A stretch of DNA of 5,439 nt from Streptosporangiaceae bacterium (GTDB lineage: Bacteria; Actinomycetota; Actinomycetes; Streptosporangiales; Streptosporangiaceae). The stretch spans positions 1 through 5,439 of the forward strand of contig JASIBJ010000137.1 of assembly GCA_030045215.1 (NCBI GenBank), in the 5' to 3' direction. Under the pieces are notes generated by a model. It did not search any database. It worked only from the letters and a program-made list of their open reading frames with translations, and had not been told where the DNA came from. A program made the position numbers and the translations under genes. Of this stretch, positions 4,998-5,439 are shown one piece after another (within the stretch, counting starts at the first letter, position 1; each line of letters opens with the position of its first letter).

Positions 4998-5439
4998 CCA
5001 CGTACAACCAGCCGGCGCCAGGCGCGGCCGCTGCTCCGCTGGCGGTCTCCCGCCCGTACCACAAGGGCTCGATCCTGGCCGACTGGCTGTCGTCGACCGA
5101 CCATAAGATCATCGGGCATCTCTATCTGATCACCTCGTTCTTCTTCTTCCTGGCTGGCGGCGCGATGGCCATGGTCATGCGGGCCCAGCTGATGGGCCCC
5201 GACGAACACATCGTGTCCGACCAGCAGTACAACGAGCTGTTCACGATGCATGGCACGATCATGCTGCTGCTGTTTGCCACGCCGTTGTTCGTCGGGTTCG
5301 CGAACGAGATCATGCCGTTGCAGATCGGGTCACCCGATGTGGCGTTCCCGCGGCTGAACCTGCTCAGCTACTACATGTTCACCTTCGGCGGGCTGATCTT
5401 GCTGCTGAGCTTCCTCACCCCCGGCGGGGCGGCGGCGTT
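4994..5439 (+). CDS. ctaD: Cytochrome c oxidase subunit I (aa3-type), N-terminal part, cut by window end
   Basis: The first 148 residues of the catalytic heme-copper oxidase subunit are present; full-length homologues have about 550-580. The N-terminal tail is Ala/Pro-rich, followed by WLSSTDHKIIGHLYLIT leading into helix I. TMHGTIMLLLFATPL (84-98) is helix II, with His86 as a ligand of the low-spin heme a. GFANEIMPLQIGSPDVAFPRLN (101-122) is the highly conserved loop holding the D-channel entrance: Asp115, with Asn104 and Asn122 at the channel asparagine sites. LTPGGAAA follows helix III. The later copper ligands and the Tyr-His pair lie beyond the window. The GTG start overlaps the ctaC stop in GTGA (4994-4997), with GGGGG (4983-4987) as the ribosome site, so translation is probably coupled to ctaC. 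Confidence 0.95.
   Translation, partial: MTTYNQPAPGAAAAPLAVSRPYHKGSILADWLSSTDHKIIGHLYLITSFFFFLAGGAMAMVMRAQLMGPDEHIVSDQQYNELFTMHGTIMLLLFATPLFVGFANEIMPLQIGSPDVAFPRLNLLSYYMFTFGGLILLLSFLTPGGAAA

Noticed and set aside
1..5439. CRISPR arrays, tRNA or rRNA genes, insertion sequences, phage genes
   Set aside because: No regularly spaced repeats, tRNA-like cloverleaf, transposase motifs or terminal inverted repeats were seen on either strand.

Overview
The window is a GC-rich stretch of chromosome from an actinobacterium (Actinomycetota). The codon choice, GTG starts, an adenosine kinase of the mycobacterial AdoK type, a lipoprotein-type cytochrome c oxidase subunit II and the gene content around ctaC-ctaD all point there. 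Genus or order cannot be fixed from the sequence alone. Nothing in it looks mobile or phage-derived.

Layout: (1) Bases 1-37 hold the last 11 codons of a HesB/IscA/ErpA-type iron-sulfur carrier (C-terminal CACGDSF motif), followed by a strong hairpin terminator at 71-103. (2) Bases 183-1148 encode a PfkB-family adenosine kinase (adoK/cbhK). (3) After a 150-base gap with a probable promoter, 1299-2354 encodes a seven-helix CtaG_caa3-family cytochrome oxidase assembly protein, possibly from a leaderless mRNA. (4) Bases 2355-2444, between two convergent genes, hold a direct repeat with four G5 tracts. (5) On the minus strand, a class V cysteine desulfurase (3935-2775) and a TusA-like sulfur carrier (2744-2445) form a two-gene operon. 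(6) Bases 3936-4124 are a divergent promoter region. (7) ctaC (4125-4997), cytochrome c oxidase subunit II, overlaps the start of ctaD (4994 to window end), subunit I, which is cut by the window edge.

The genes fit one theme, respiratory aa3 oxidase and metal-sulfur cofactor supply. CtaC and CtaD form the copper/heme core of complex IV, CtaG probably helps metallate it, and HesB with the desulfurase-TusA pair handles sulfur and Fe-S delivery. AdoK (purine salvage) is a conserved neighbour in actinobacteria without an obvious mechanistic link.

Most of this is a known actinobacterial arrangement rather than a new system. The points most worth a second look are two unusual residues in the PLP pocket of the desulfurase (Ala in place of the usual Gln after the PLP-binding Asp, and Arg in place of the usual His before the PLP lysine), the repeated G5-TAC-G5 element between convergent genes, and the likely leaderless start of ctaG.
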